This document shows positions 24,002 to 35,392 of a DNA stretch of 64,000 bases, in pieces. Source of the DNA: Xylaria sp. FL1777 (lineage: Eukaryota; Ascomycota; Sordariomycetes; Xylariales; Xylariaceae); assembly GCA_022578965.1 (NCBI GenBank), contig MU400521.1:186001-250000 (forward strand), read 5' to 3'. The position numbers and the translations under genes were made by a program. The notes under the pieces were generated by a model. It was not told where the DNA came from. It ran no database searches and saw only the letters and a program-made list of their open reading frames with translations. Each line of letters starts with the position of its first letter. The stretch's first letter is position 1.

Positions 24002-27000
24002 TCAAGCCCAAGCCTTGTGGAATTTATCATCAAAATCTTGCTTCAGCAAGGTGAAGGCCGCTAAGACGTCCACTAGCCCCTTTCCATCCCCTTCCCAAGT
24101 AGGCGGCTCAATCGTTGTAGTGGTGGATTCAGATGCCTGTTTAGGAACCGCGTCATCTTCTACACTTGCATAATCGTCATCATCATCGTCATCTTCCCAA
24201 GACTCAACCACCTTCTTCATAGTCGGTTTACGACGCGCAGTCTCATGCTTCACGTCCTTCGTAATCTCTACGACTTGAGAAGCGGTGTCTTGCTCGGATA
24301 TTTCATCCGAATCGTCTAAATCGATCATATCAGTGTCATCGAGATCGCTTTCCGCTCGAACGAAATTAGTGAGGCTAGCAACGATCGTCGCTAGCACGAG
24401 GGAAAAGTCCTGGAGGAGAAACCACACGTCGCCTTGCTTAATCTTGTTATCTCGTGTCAGAGCGACGTAATCGCCGTGCTTGAGAAAGTCGTAGATGTAG
24501 GAATTGAATGGGGTAGCTACATCATGAGGCCAGATCGGGATGTACGGCACTGCTGATTCTTCAAGGAACACGCCGTTTCGGATGTTGGAGCAGAACTCGT
24601 GGATGCTTGTAAACTCGTCCGGGAACCCTGAGAGGGCAGAGAACGGTGATCTCAGCTTGGTAGGTGGCAAATCACCAGGAAGATGGAGAACACGCGGCTC
24701 CTCGCCCCCAACGGCAATTCCAGTCAGAGGCAGATGTCTATCCGGAACGTCATTAAGGTATTGGTCGACAAACGTGCTCGCATAAGCCTTGAAAATTTCC
24801 AATGTCTCGTTATTGTGGCGTATCAAAAGATCCTCCGCTTCTTTAGGGAGACGCGGAAGTGAAAATGAGCCTGGATCAGCCTGTGCTTTCCGAGATGTCT
24901 TGGTACTCTGATTAGACGCTTTGATACGATTAAAAAGGTGTGCCATGACTAGACCGAGAGTTCTCAGCTTATCCGTTGTGTTCCGGTTGATATTCGAACA
25001 GAGACGATGGAAATATCCAGCTTTCAGTAGCGAATGGAATGCGAAGACAGCATTTTCCGTAAAGTATAAATGCCCGACGAGTCCCGCAAAGTTCATTGGC
25101 CTCCCATTAGCTGATAAGAGGTGTTGTCTTTGAAGATACTCAACGGAGAACCTCAGATGATGTTGGATAGACTTTCCGGCTTCTTCGCCGCCTAGATACA
25201 ATCTATTTTGCGTTAAGAGAGACTCGATGATACCCGACACGAAACTTGATTGCCCTGCGGCGTCAACGAGGCCTAGGATGCGGAGGACCAATATGGTAGT
25301 CAATGGAAAATGTCCTTTGAGATCAGGTAATCGCGATGACATGAGCTCGCACGCGCGCATTCGGGTGATGTTGGTGAATACAACATTACCGAGCAAATCG
25401 AACCCTCTACGGCCTGCTCGTCCAGCGCCTTGTCTGTAGTTCAAGGTGGTGAGGAAGGCAGAGTCTCCGACGAAGGCAACTGTTTTACAGGGCATGTTGA
25501 TACCGAGAGCAAGAGTGCCCGTCGCAATTACGGCGGTAAGATATCCTTTGCGGAACAGAATCTCGACCACTTGTCGATAACTTCTATTCATGCCGGCATG
25601 GTGAACAGCAACCCCTCGCCTCAAAGCTGAGAATAGATACGGTCGGATGTTTTCGCCTTCCAGCGAGTCGATAAAACCCTCAAGTTCAGACTGCGTGAGG
25701 CGAGAACTGTCTGCAAAGCTGAACTCTTCTAGTGGCCTTTTTGGATCGAAACTTTCCCACCGGCTAACCTCAGCATTTGCATTTTCCCACATTCTCTCCT
25801 GTTTAGCGAGTTTTTCCGTATTCCTTTTCGGGATTTTCTTCTTTTGTTCCGATAATTTCCACAGGTTGTACTCCCTGATTTCCTTCTGCCAACCTCTGTC
25901 TGATTTCTTCCATTCTTCCTCCGTGGACTCTAGCTGTTCTAGTACAAGCTCAAGTGTACGTTCGCATTCTACACGGTCGTAGTTGAATAGGATTGCTGGA
26001 AGACCATCCTGTTTATGTAAGTCTTTTAGTAACGCAAACGCTTTCAACCTTTGGCTCTTTTGAGACGACCGGTCCCGGCCATTGTACGGGTGATGGTTAA
26101 CTTGTAAATTAAGACCGGCTTGGTTATCGGGCTCTAAGCTATGGCGAACCTGGTCAAAAGGAGAAGCCCTGTCCTGCATCCATGAAGCAAGAACAGCCTT
26201 TAGTCTTTTTATCCATGTAAGCACATCAGACTTTTTAGGCACGCCAGAACAGACTCGTGATGGATGGAGAGAGTCATCTAGCGGGAAGTCTTGCGTCTGG
26301 AATTTGTTCATAGATTTCCACAGATTGAGCGCATCTCGTGGTTCGAGGCTAAGCTCGTCAAGATCAATACCGGCTCTAGATAATAAAAATCGCTCAGCAT
26401 ACAGAACGAAGAAAGTCTTGAATGTCAATGATAAGTCCAAACTCACCGGTTGATCAACGTGGCAATCGGGTGAATTAATTGAAAGCGGGGGCTTGTTCGA
26501 TTCGAGCCATCTAAGCCTGGAACTGGGAAATGATCTGCACGGTGCAAGCCTTTGAATTCGAAGTTTTGAGGAGGCGTGTAATGAAATACCCTGAGGTCGG
26601 AGTACCGAGTATTGTGCGATATCATCTTAAATTTAAAGCCCTTCGATATTTGAGAGATTCTGAGCCATTCGTAGAATTCCTCAGGATTACCAACAGTGGC
26701 AGAGAGCGCAATTATGGGACATGGAGCCATGAGAAGAAGTTGTTCCCATATGATGCCATCATCAGCTTGGCCGATGCAATGGACTTCATCGAATATAATA
26801 CGCCTGACTCGTTTCGACCAGGAATTGGCGTTTGACGGCGATAGTAACATGATCTGCAGAACATGGGGGACAGTGACTAATATCTGGCAACCTGTTGGGT
26901 TGTTCACTCGGTAATCGCGGGTATGTATGGCCCAGACAGATCTACCTTGATGATGGTAAGTCTTCTGGAACCGAGCTTGTATCTCTGCAGCAATCTGATT

Positions 27001-29592
27001 GACCAGGGCCTTTGTGGGAGCAACATAGACTAGGACTCCCTCGTTATCTGCTCGAAGGATCTTTTCCATCGCGTAGAAGGAGATAAATGTCTTTCCAGAC
27101 GAGGTGGGAGCAACAATGAAGAGACTATCATTGGCATCTATGCTGTCAAGCACAGAACGCTGCCATGCATCAGGTTCGAATGGCACGCGGTCATCTTTGC
27201 GTGAGTCGAATGTCCGTTCTAAGAAAGGACCGCAATACTCCAGTTGGAATTCACGGGCCCCCAGGGTTAATAGGGTAGGGTTACTAGCTTCGTAGATTCG
27301 TGGCTGGAAACTTAAGCTGCGTGGAATTATTTCTCGGCGGGACAATCCTTGACTTGGGATCCCTACGACGGAGCTTAGGATTTGCAGAGCTGATGAAATC
27401 TCTTGGGTTGAACCAGGTAGTATTGATGTCTTCATGACCTGGTTGAACAGCAATGACCCTATACCTAATCCTACAGAGTATTAGTGGAATAAAACAGACT
27501 ATAGTTTCATAGGGTGGAAGCGTACCTTGTTCACTATCAGCTATAACTACGTGATTTTCCCAAGCACGGTAAAGCGTGTCGCATAGATATAGCGATACTT
27601 CTGCGCCAATGGCCGCCTTGTCTTCTTTTGTTAGACTCGAAAAGTACTTGTTGGCTTTTTGGAAGCGCTTGATCAGTGCATTCTCTTGACTAAATTCTTG
27701 AGTCATGGTATGCCAGTGCCGGAATGTCGCGCTGTTCTTTTTCTTTAGTTTTCGAGCCTGAGTCAACAGTGCCGTCTCGCGAGCGTTATCCTTGCCAGAG
27801 CCACCTCGTGTCTTTTTCTTCCCTTCAGGGGTGATGAGCACCTTGGGCGTGTCCAAAACTGTATGACTGGCCAGTGTTTTCTTGAAAGGGGGGGTTGAAG
27901 CTTCCACTAATATGGTTTTGGGCTCGATCAACTTCCCTGTCGCATTGGTCAGACTAGCTGAGTATGCCAAAGTATCAGCCATGAACTTCTGGTTTCTCTT
28001 CCTGGCAAAAAAGCCCGGTTTTTTTGGTACTCTTTTGTGTTCGAGGGCCTGTTTTGCGTTGTGCCAGTGTGTAAGTTCTCGGAAAATTTTGGCTTCGTTG
28101 GCCTCTTCAAGAAGCTGTGTCGTTTGAAGCTGTACTGGTGCAAGGAACTTGTCTAAGAGCTCATGACTAAATGGAAGAATAGTTGCTTGCAATAGACCAC
28201 CAGAAGAGATCTGCGCCTCGGGCGCTGTTTTGACCGCCTCTGCGTTCGTCGAAATCCGCAAGCAGTTATTGTCCAATAGTGAAACTTCACTCCACTTCTC
28301 AACGCATGTGATTAATGGCTTTGCTTTCTCAATCAACGTGGCAGGAATAGGACCCCCCTTCGAAAGAATCATGTGCATCGATAAGAAGAGTCTTCCGTCT
28401 ATGATGTCGAAGATATCCCAGTTCAATCCCATCGCGAGAGAGGCCCCTAGATCTGATCCTATGATATTAGTTACTTCTTCACAGAAATGTTCTAGAAAGG
28501 TGCCGGCGGGCCCTGGAGTGATGCTTGTTTGTTTTGACCATGTCAGTGTCAATGATCTCTCTGCTAAGCGTGTATGGCTAATAATTACGGCATGTAACAT
28601 CATAGCTACTGTCATAATTTTGGGCTCTTTAACGTGTCTGCTCTGTAAAACTCTGTGAAGTGCTACTACAGTTAACAACTCCCTATAGCTTCTCCCTTGG
28701 TAGATAGCCCAGTCAAGCCGTAGTGGCACTTCTGGTTCTCGTAAACTTGCAGTTGGCTCAACGTTTTGAGGGATTGTCAAAGATCGTATCTTAGGGGCCG
28801 CCGTGATCATAGAAGCAATTACCTAATTTCTTCGTTAGTTGGCTAGTCTATAATTAAATAAAGTTCATGATCCAATATGTAGGAACAGGTTAGCCGTTAT
28901 TTTCAACACCTACTCTAGAGCTCTTGAATTCTGTACTTTGAATCAGTGCCACACTGTGCCTCAATTGAAGGAACTGGTGAATCATGTAATGAAACACGGC
29001 TGAATTTGCTGTGGACTGTCCCGAGGTGGCGTGACCATCATGACAGAGTAAGAAGGCTGCCGGATGCTGAGTGAGATGTTTTTGAAATTGTAGGCTGTCA
29101 ATCGATGGAAACGAGAAGGCTAATACGGCGTCGTCCTTTCCACTGGCCCTGTTGGAGGATTGTTGAAGGTGCTGAATCAAAATAATCCTTGTCATCTGAT
29201 ACTTGTATATCATAGTTTCCGGAACTGTCGAGGGAACACACAGTCCTGTTTGGTTGTCGAAAAAAATAACATGGAAATTGCAGCCTCGCACTTGGAGATT
29301 CTTGAGAAACGATTCCACAGCGAATATTGCGTGCAGAAGCTGAAGCCCATCTAGGTCGAAGATATGTCAATAACAAAAGAACACGGCCTAGAAAGGTGGC
29401 GGTGTAGTGGTGCTGCGTCTTACTATCGTAGTCCACTGCTGAGGTTGTGACAGTATGGAGCAATAGTGAATCTCCGTCGATGAAGAATAGTTCTTTTCCG
29501 CCAAAGTCGCCAATGATGTCGATTCTCCGCGGTTGTATGGTTGCATACCAGTTCGCGAGCCTGACGCAACTCTCAGGATTCATGTTGGCCAT
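24002..29592 (-). CDS. DDX60-like DExH-box helicase
   Basis: Very large Ski2-like superfamily 2 helicase related to animal DDX60, a cytoplasmic RNA helicase linked to innate antiviral response; the fungal role is unknown. Exons are complement 29424-29592, 28914-29350, 27526-28822, 26447-27470 and 24002-26375; every phase closes and the product is 1766 residues. The N-terminal region (IIGDFGGKELFFIDGDSLLL, GLQLLHAIFAVESFL) is the DDX60-specific domain. Motif I is APTSSGKT (755-762), motif II DEVH (862), motif III SATVGNPEEF, then HHAGMNRSYRQVVEILFRKG, ATGTLALGINMPCK and motif VI QGAGRAGRRG (about 1289-1298). A long charged insert (about EEEWKKSDRGWQKEI) separates the RecA lobes. The C-terminus has an Asp-rich tract. 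The last intron uses acceptor ATCTAG to give LINRAGIDLDELSLEPRD. Start 29592 or 29583. Confidence 0.92.
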
Positions 29593-30257
29593 GGGCGACG
29601 TCAAGACGTCCTGAGGGAGCCGTCGATTAAGGCTGTGGTAAATATCGAGGTACCTAGGTAGCCTGATGGTTTCTGATCTGGGGAGAAGAAAAAGAAATGA
29701 ATAAAGAAATAAAATATGCAGCGACAAGATCGTGGTGTAGAGTCCGCGCAAGTTGGGTATTTGCTGATGCCTGAGAAGCAAGCAGAGTGGACTGGCTGGT
29801 TGGCTAGTGAAGCTTGTTGACCAGCGAAATGTCGCGCGACCCCGCCTTATAAGAGGCCCGTTTGCTCGTAGTCTCTACAATAAATCAGAGTACTAGACAC
29901 TTGTAGCTTGCCGTTTAATTCTGCTCCCGACGGCTGCTGGGAAAAAGCAATGTCCCATGTCATATAAAACACACCGGCTGCCTACTCCAGCACACAATCA
30001 AACAACCCAAGTACAGATTCGTGCTTGTGACAATGCATGCATTAAGATTTAGATACCTAAAGGTACTTCTGGCGTTGCGTTTCCTTAGAAATGTAGGGGG
30101 GCTCATTACTTCCACGTGGCTAACGGAACCGGAAAGAGTCAGATCAAACCAATTGACTGGTTGCTTTTGACTCACTTGAAGATATTATGATCATTTGCAT
30201 GTATTTCATTGGTCTTACCTACATAGCATACAGTATTTGAAAAATTTCCAATGTTGC

Positions 30258-30389
30258 CTTTCAGTAGCGAATAGAATGCGAAGACAGCATTTTCCGTAAA
30301 GTATAAATGTCCAACGAGTCCCGCAAAGTTCATCGGCCTACCATTAACTGATAAGAGGTGTTGTCTTTGAAGATACTCAACAGAGAACC
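30258..30389 (-). pseudogene. 132-bp fragment copy of the DDX60-like helicase gene
   Basis: Bases 30258-30389 align without gaps to 25021-25152 inside the helicase coding sequence, same orientation, with 7 mismatches of 132 that I counted by eye (about 95 percent identity). The copied codons specify SVEYLQRQHLLSVNGRPM through AVFAFYSLLK. Flanks do not match the parent gene. It is an isolated intergenic fragment, not a functional gene. Confidence 0.9.
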
Positions 30390-30728
30390 ATTGCAAGCAC
30401 TACGTATATCACTCTGTACACATCCATTCGTGATAGTTACAGGTACTAGTACGTATGTATGGGTCTATTCTTTGGGCTTGATGTTACAATCCCAAGTCAA
30501 TAAGGACCTAAATCTCCTTGGTTTCTAGGGAGACGCAACGCTAAAGGTAGGTATCTTTAGGTATTTAAATCTTTATGCACGTATTGTTATAACCATATGT
30601 CTATACTTAAGTTGTTTGATTTAAGTAAGCAGCCAATGTGTTTTATATATAGAGGCATGCTTTTTCTTAGAAGCCGTCGGGAGCGAAATTAAATAGCAAG
30701 CTACAACTGTATCCTATTCCAATTTATT

Positions 30729-31027
30729 GTACGTAGGTTGGAGTCGCAATAGCCTGGACGATTGAATACAGTGCATTTTATTTATTACGTGAAACTTTCC
30801 TCTTTAGGAAAGACCTTTAATTTTGAGCTAGACTCCTAGCAGCTTAGCAGGTTCCGTTTTAACTTAAGACCAGTCCATCAAGTAGAAAATATATCAGAGT
30901 TAGGCCGTTAACAGTCTAGCACAGAATTAAAGTTCTTTCCTAATTAGGAACCTTTCACTGTAAGCAGTAAATAAAATGCACTGTATTCAATTATCTAAGC
31001 TATTGCCGACTTCTAGCCCCAACGTAG
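30729..31027. mobile_element. MITE-like element with long imperfect terminal inverted repeats
   Basis: The left arm (30729 to about 30820) and right arm (about 30925-31027) are imperfect reverse complements over some 90 bp. They share a perfect 24-bp core at 30761-30784 and 30968-30991, and outer ends GTACGTAGGTTGG / CTACGTTGGGG. About 100 bp lies between the arms, so there is no transposase. Ends flanked by TA would suit a Tc1/mariner-type non-autonomous element, but boundaries are not certain. Confidence 0.72.
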
Positions 31028-31083
31028 AGACAACGATCAAATAACCCTCTTGTAAAGGTGCTCAAGGCCTTGAGGGTACACCG

Positions 31084-32690
31084 CTAACGCAATGCGTTAA
31101 GCCAAGGTAATCGTAAATAATCTTCAGGGGACAGCCGTTTGGCGGGGTCAATCATCATCAGCGCATGCAAGAAGGCAACGAATTTACGCTTGTTATCTTC
31201 GTCCAAGCCAGGTAAAAAAGCTTCCGAATCAAGCGGCGGTCTACTTCCTGGCTGCCGGTCTTTGACTTTCCCTTCTGCGTCAAAGATCTTTCCCACGATT
31301 TCCGGGTCTCCTCTCGCCAGAAGGGCTTTGGGGAAAGGGCCAAAGGAATCTACGATTTCCGCTAGATGCTCCTTGACCTCGTAATGACCGTCAGGCCCAA
31401 CCCGTCCATCGAACATGCGCACGGCACGGTATAGCTCTAGAACCACGGCGCCTAGGTTCCAGAAGTCGGTTTTTTTGTTCCATGGCGCTTTGATCAGAAC
31501 TTCAGGTGCGCGAAGTGCCACTGGTTGTATGTTTTCAGTCAGATGCTTGTCGGCCCAACTCGAGACTCCCCAGTCGCCAAGCACAATATCGAATTCGAGG
31601 ACACTGTCGGAATCATTGAAATATGAAGCGCGAAGTGGGTATGATGGTATCGCATGATATTTCTTGTCATGCTTATTCTGCTGTGGTACGGTTGCGGTTT
31701 TGAGATACACTGACTCAATCATGGAATAGTCTCTGAATTTTACGAAGATGTTGCTAGGTTGAATATCTGGTCACTGATGTCAGAGAGACATGACAGATCT
31801 CATTAAAAAGGGCATATTACCGGTATGGATGATGTTGAGATCATGGGCATAATCCAATGCTAACAACAACTGGATCGTGAAGCGTCGCATCACATCGGTT
31901 GGGATCATGCTCTCGTGGAACCAAGCCCCGAAACTTCTAAGAGTTTCCCCATAAACCTCGAAGACCAGACACACATGTTTTCCGTTTGGGCCTTCGTGCT
32001 CAAAGTCATCTACAAGATGGGCGATTTGGTCGTATCCCAGGAGCGTCTTATCCCCACTCCTCAGGTGCGTCAGGATTTCTCTCTCGTAGATATCGTGCTC
32101 TGTGCCATAGCATTCAGCCCTCAGAACTTTGATGGCACGGAAGGCACAATGGTTCGTAGTTCTATAATTGTCTTAGCATCAAAGAAACGAGGCTGATTGG
32201 TAGATCCGAACTTACGGGCTTCGAAGATCCTTGACTAGCCAAACAGTAGAATAACTACCGTAGCCGATCTTGTTCAAGACTTTGTACCTGTCGTTGAAAA
32301 CATCCCCGATGTAGACGGGGTGAAAGCCACCTGGTCGGTAGGCGTCATCGCCCTCCTCGATAATCTTCTGAGACTGAACAGCGAGGTTTCTGGGCGCACA
32401 CAGGAAGGTAGCCACACTAAGTACAATGAGTGATATCTAGTATAGTTATTAGACATTATTTTTAGTAAATTTTAAAGGAATAACTTCAAATGACTTACTA
32501 CTAATGCTAATGCAAAATTGTTGTCAAGCTTAAAATAAGCAGCTGTTATATATTGCGCAGCAACTTGAAGCAAAAGCGTAAGTAAAGCTGCAGTTGCAAA
32601 AATAGTTGATATAGCAATAATTATAAGCGACTTCTTTTTGCTTAAGCGAATTTCTTGGTCTTGTATTTTACTCGGGGGAAGGCCAGCCAT
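31084..32690 (-). CDS. SRPK-like protein kinase with two N-terminal membrane spans
   Basis: Exons are complement 32499-32690, 32216-32436, 31821-32161 and 31084-31766; introns are 62, 54 and 54 bp, and the product is 478 residues. The start ATG at 32690 has context AACATGG. Residues 21-46 and 58-78 are strongly hydrophobic (SLIIIAISTIFATAALLTLL; FALALVISLIVLSVATFL), preceded by a Lys patch (SKKK). Then comes the SRPK-type entry YRPGGFHPVYIGDVFNDRYKV, glycine loop IGYGSYSTVWLV, Lys in AIKVL, Glu in YEREILTHL, catalytic loop HTDIQPSN, metal-binding DWG and VALRAPEVL. SRPKs phosphorylate SR-protein RS domains. Here the catalytic-loop Lys is Gln, as in many fungal SRPK-like expansions, so activity needs testing. 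The membrane exon joins through a clean GTAAGT...CTAATA...TAG intron. Confidence 0.82.
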
Positions 32691-33849
32691 GTTGGAAATT
32701 TCATCACAGGGTGACAATCGATCGAATCCGCGGAAAGGCGAAAGAAACGTCGAGTTTAAAAGAAGCGCAATAGAGACGGTTCTATAATGTACCCAAAAAG
32801 TAAGTCTCTAGGCGCTTGCGGAATAGAAACACAGAAGGGAAGAAAAGAAGTCTGGATGTAGCTGACAGGAGGTCTCCTTATCTCGTTGAGGGGATGTTGA
32901 AGAAGCGGAATCATGGGGGCTTGTGTGATGAGTCGACGGTACCATTATCAGTGGCCGGGATGGATAGGATCGAGATCACAGGAAGGATCAAGAGGAGACC
33001 CAGCAGAGAGAGGTGAGACCAAGCTTGGAATGCTGTTTCATCGGGCTGCACACACACAAGCACATCAGCGCCCCCCTCAGGTGATTTACTCCACCGCATC
33101 ATCCCAGCCAATTACCTACTTATAGGTATTGAGATCAATATACTGCGTAGGTACCTGGTTACACAACATTGCCAGCTGTCCCTTGTTTGCTAGCCCGTCA
33201 CAAGATAACTAAGTACCTCATAGGGAAGCCTTTGAACCGCATTTGACCTACGTTATCTATCCATACCTATAATCTAGCAATACTGTAGGGGTCACATGAT
33301 AACATGATGCTCTTAGATGGAAAGTAAGCAAACACCCGGCTATACCGAGTAATATTGCACCCTCAGAAGCGTACAACAGCACGCATCGTATCGAACCTAT
33401 GGTATTGAAGCGTAGGAGGGCTGTCCCACGCGCCAAGGGTAGTTTCGGCATATCTCAGCAGCTTTTATCATGCAAACGTCTTTTAGGGGGCAGATTCTTT
33501 CCTGTTTTCTGTGATCAAGTGCTTGAGGACACTCCCTTCGTACTGGAAATTCAGCACATGCCGCCTACAACACCAAAAACACTTTCCGCTCATATCACAA
33601 AACACGTATGTAGCAAGGGTATTCATTAATATGGCATTTGGTAGTACAGCTGGGGTGGACTTGTCACTTGAAGCCAATTTAGAGAGGCAATATCCGAGTG
33701 TTGTCTCCAAATTTAACTATAAATGGATGGACGGTATCATGGAGAAAAGGCGATGTTTCTTCTGAGATCAGGTAGCCTCGACATAGCCCCATTACCGTTA
33801 TATTATCCTAGTCACTTCTTTAATCTCCCCATTCCATTTCCTTGTGAAG
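32691..33849. other. divergent intergenic region, no gene seen
   Basis: 1.16 kb between the SRPK-like kinase and the heptad-repeat gene, holding both promoters. Short frames show no coding signal. Confidence 0.5.
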
Positions 33850-34565
33850 ATGGTCATCACCTTAGACGAAAAGATCCATTACCTAGCGCCTGCTGGGAGA
33901 AGCAAATCAGCTGATCGGGCTGTCAAGCATCGGACTACGTTTGATCCACGCCTATTTGATAGTATCGTTGTAAGACCGACGCCGGCCAGTGTGTGAGTTT
34001 TCCTGAATCGAGTGTCTATAGTTTTATCTTCTCATAAAAATATATATGACATTGATACATATTAATTAGAGGTGGTCAAACATGGCACTCTGGTGGTACT
34101 GATCCAAATGCCCTCGACCATTTGACTGCTGAGTGCAAAGATTGGTATGGAAATCACATAACTACGCTGCATATCTTCCGAAATGAAGACTGGAAAGAAG
34201 AGCAATGGCAAATGCAAGAAGATGAATGGCAAAAGCAAGAAGAAGAATGGGAAAGGAAAGAAGAAGAATGGCGAAAGCAACAAAAAGATGGAGGGCAAAG
34301 GCCAGAAAAGGAATGGCAGAAGCAAGAAGAAGAATGGCAGAAGCAAGAAAAAGAATGGGAAAGGCAAAAGGAAGAATGGAGAAGGCAAGAAAAAGGATGG
34401 CAAAGGCAAGAGGAAGAATGGCGAAGAGTGCACAATGAAGAATGGGGAAAGCATGTAAAAGCATGGCGAAGGGAAGTAGAAGAAGGGCGAAGGCAAAAAG
34501 AAAACCGGCGAAGGCAAGTAAAAGAATGTCGAAGGCAAGAAGAATGGCGAAGGCGGGAAGAATAG
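33850..34565 (+). CDS. small fungal protein with Trp-marked heptad-repeat (coiled-coil) tail
   Basis: Exons are 33850-33992 and 34070-34565, joined by a 77-bp GTGAGT...TTAG intron in phase; 212 residues. Start ATG context GAAGATGG. Residues 1-85 look like a conserved globular fungal domain of unknown function (ITLDEKIHYLAPAGRSKSAD, KHRTTFDPRLFDSIVV, TWHSGGTDPNALDHLTAE, HITTLHIF). From about residue 86 the protein is reiterated EEW-x4 heptads (QEEEWERKEEEWRKQQ type), a predicted charged coiled coil, encoded by a 21-bp-periodic purine-rich repeat. Repeat length is likely to vary between strains. I do not recognise a function. The splice join rests on frame continuity and on the resemblance of the joined block to a fungal family I recall only loosely. 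Confidence 0.65.
34195..34565 (+). repeat. 21-bp-periodic polypurine coding repeat
   Basis: Degenerate tandem units of about 18-21 bp around AAGAAGAATGGC-AAAG, nearly all purine on the + strand, followed by a G-rich then A/G tract to about 34640. It codes for the heptad tail of the gene above. All six frames stay open through most of it because the repeat lacks stop triplets on either strand. Confidence 0.85.
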
Positions 34566-35392
34566 GAAAGGCAAGAGTAAAGGCAATGAGAGCAAAGGCA
34601 AGGGGGGGCGGGGGGAGGAAAAAAGAAAAGCAGATATTAAATACAGCCCTTGTTATATCATGTGACCTATTCCTAATAAGTAGTGGTGGCTATTAAATAC
34701 TAAAGGCCATATTAGTGTGTGTGCCCTAATGGTTGCTGTAAATGGATATTCTGTGAGAACAAAAAATCGGTTGTTGTCGCTCTCTACTTCGAGTGGTGAC
34801 ACGAGACCTGGCATTCGCGATGTTCATTGCTTGTTTGGACACAATATTCAGGGAAGAGGGGAGTCTCACAGTCCATAGCATCGATTAGAATCTTCAGAAG
34901 ACTTTCGTCGGGAAGCCAATCGAAATAGGCAATATAAGGAGTTGGGATAGACATACGGACCGATGCAAAGTAAGTGTCAGAGGTGTTTGTCTCCAGAGTG
35001 AAGTTAGGTCACTGGAGGGTAGCTGCTAGGTCGTAGTTATGGGTAAGGGCTCAATATTATTGAATCCTGAGTTCCTTCAACAAGTTTTGGAAGGGAATCC
35101 GGCTTTATATAGGAAATACTAGACTGCCTCCTCATAATTAAGCTGCTTCTACATCCTCAACTGCAAATTTTATTACTACGATGCTGGTGGGTTGAAATTG
35201 CTACATAGAACTATAGTCACATGTAGCTATCTACGTAGGGGAAGATCCATCACTGACTTGAGAGTTTATGAGCAGGCCTATTAATGTTTTAACAACTTCG
35301 TAGGGAATTTAATAGTGTGGAGTGCATATTATTTTATTCGTATAGGCTCGTAAAGTACGACATAGATACCCAAACCTCAATTCTCGCGGTCG
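34566..35392. other. intergenic, no gene seen
   Basis: 830 bp between the convergent ends of the heptad-repeat gene and the esterase. AT-rich; no supported exon or element. Confidence 0.5.

Larger units (their letters stand above)
29593..31083. other. intergenic region with helicase fragment and MITE-like element
   Basis: 1.49 kb upstream of the helicase start. Besides the helicase fragment and the inverted-repeat element annotated separately, it is AT-rich and has no supported gene. Confidence 0.6.

Noticed and set aside
30172..30396. Open frame resembling the helicase
   Set aside because: Only a 132-bp fragment copy; no start, no helicase motifs; annotated as a pseudogene fragment.
34195..34565. 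CRISPR-like or satellite array
   Set aside because: Units are degenerate and contiguous without spacers, and they code for a heptad repeat.
34062..34601. 179-codon minus-strand Phe/Leu/Pro-rich frame
   Set aside because: Artefact of the stop-free purine repeat; the plus-strand gene has an N-terminal domain and a valid splice join.
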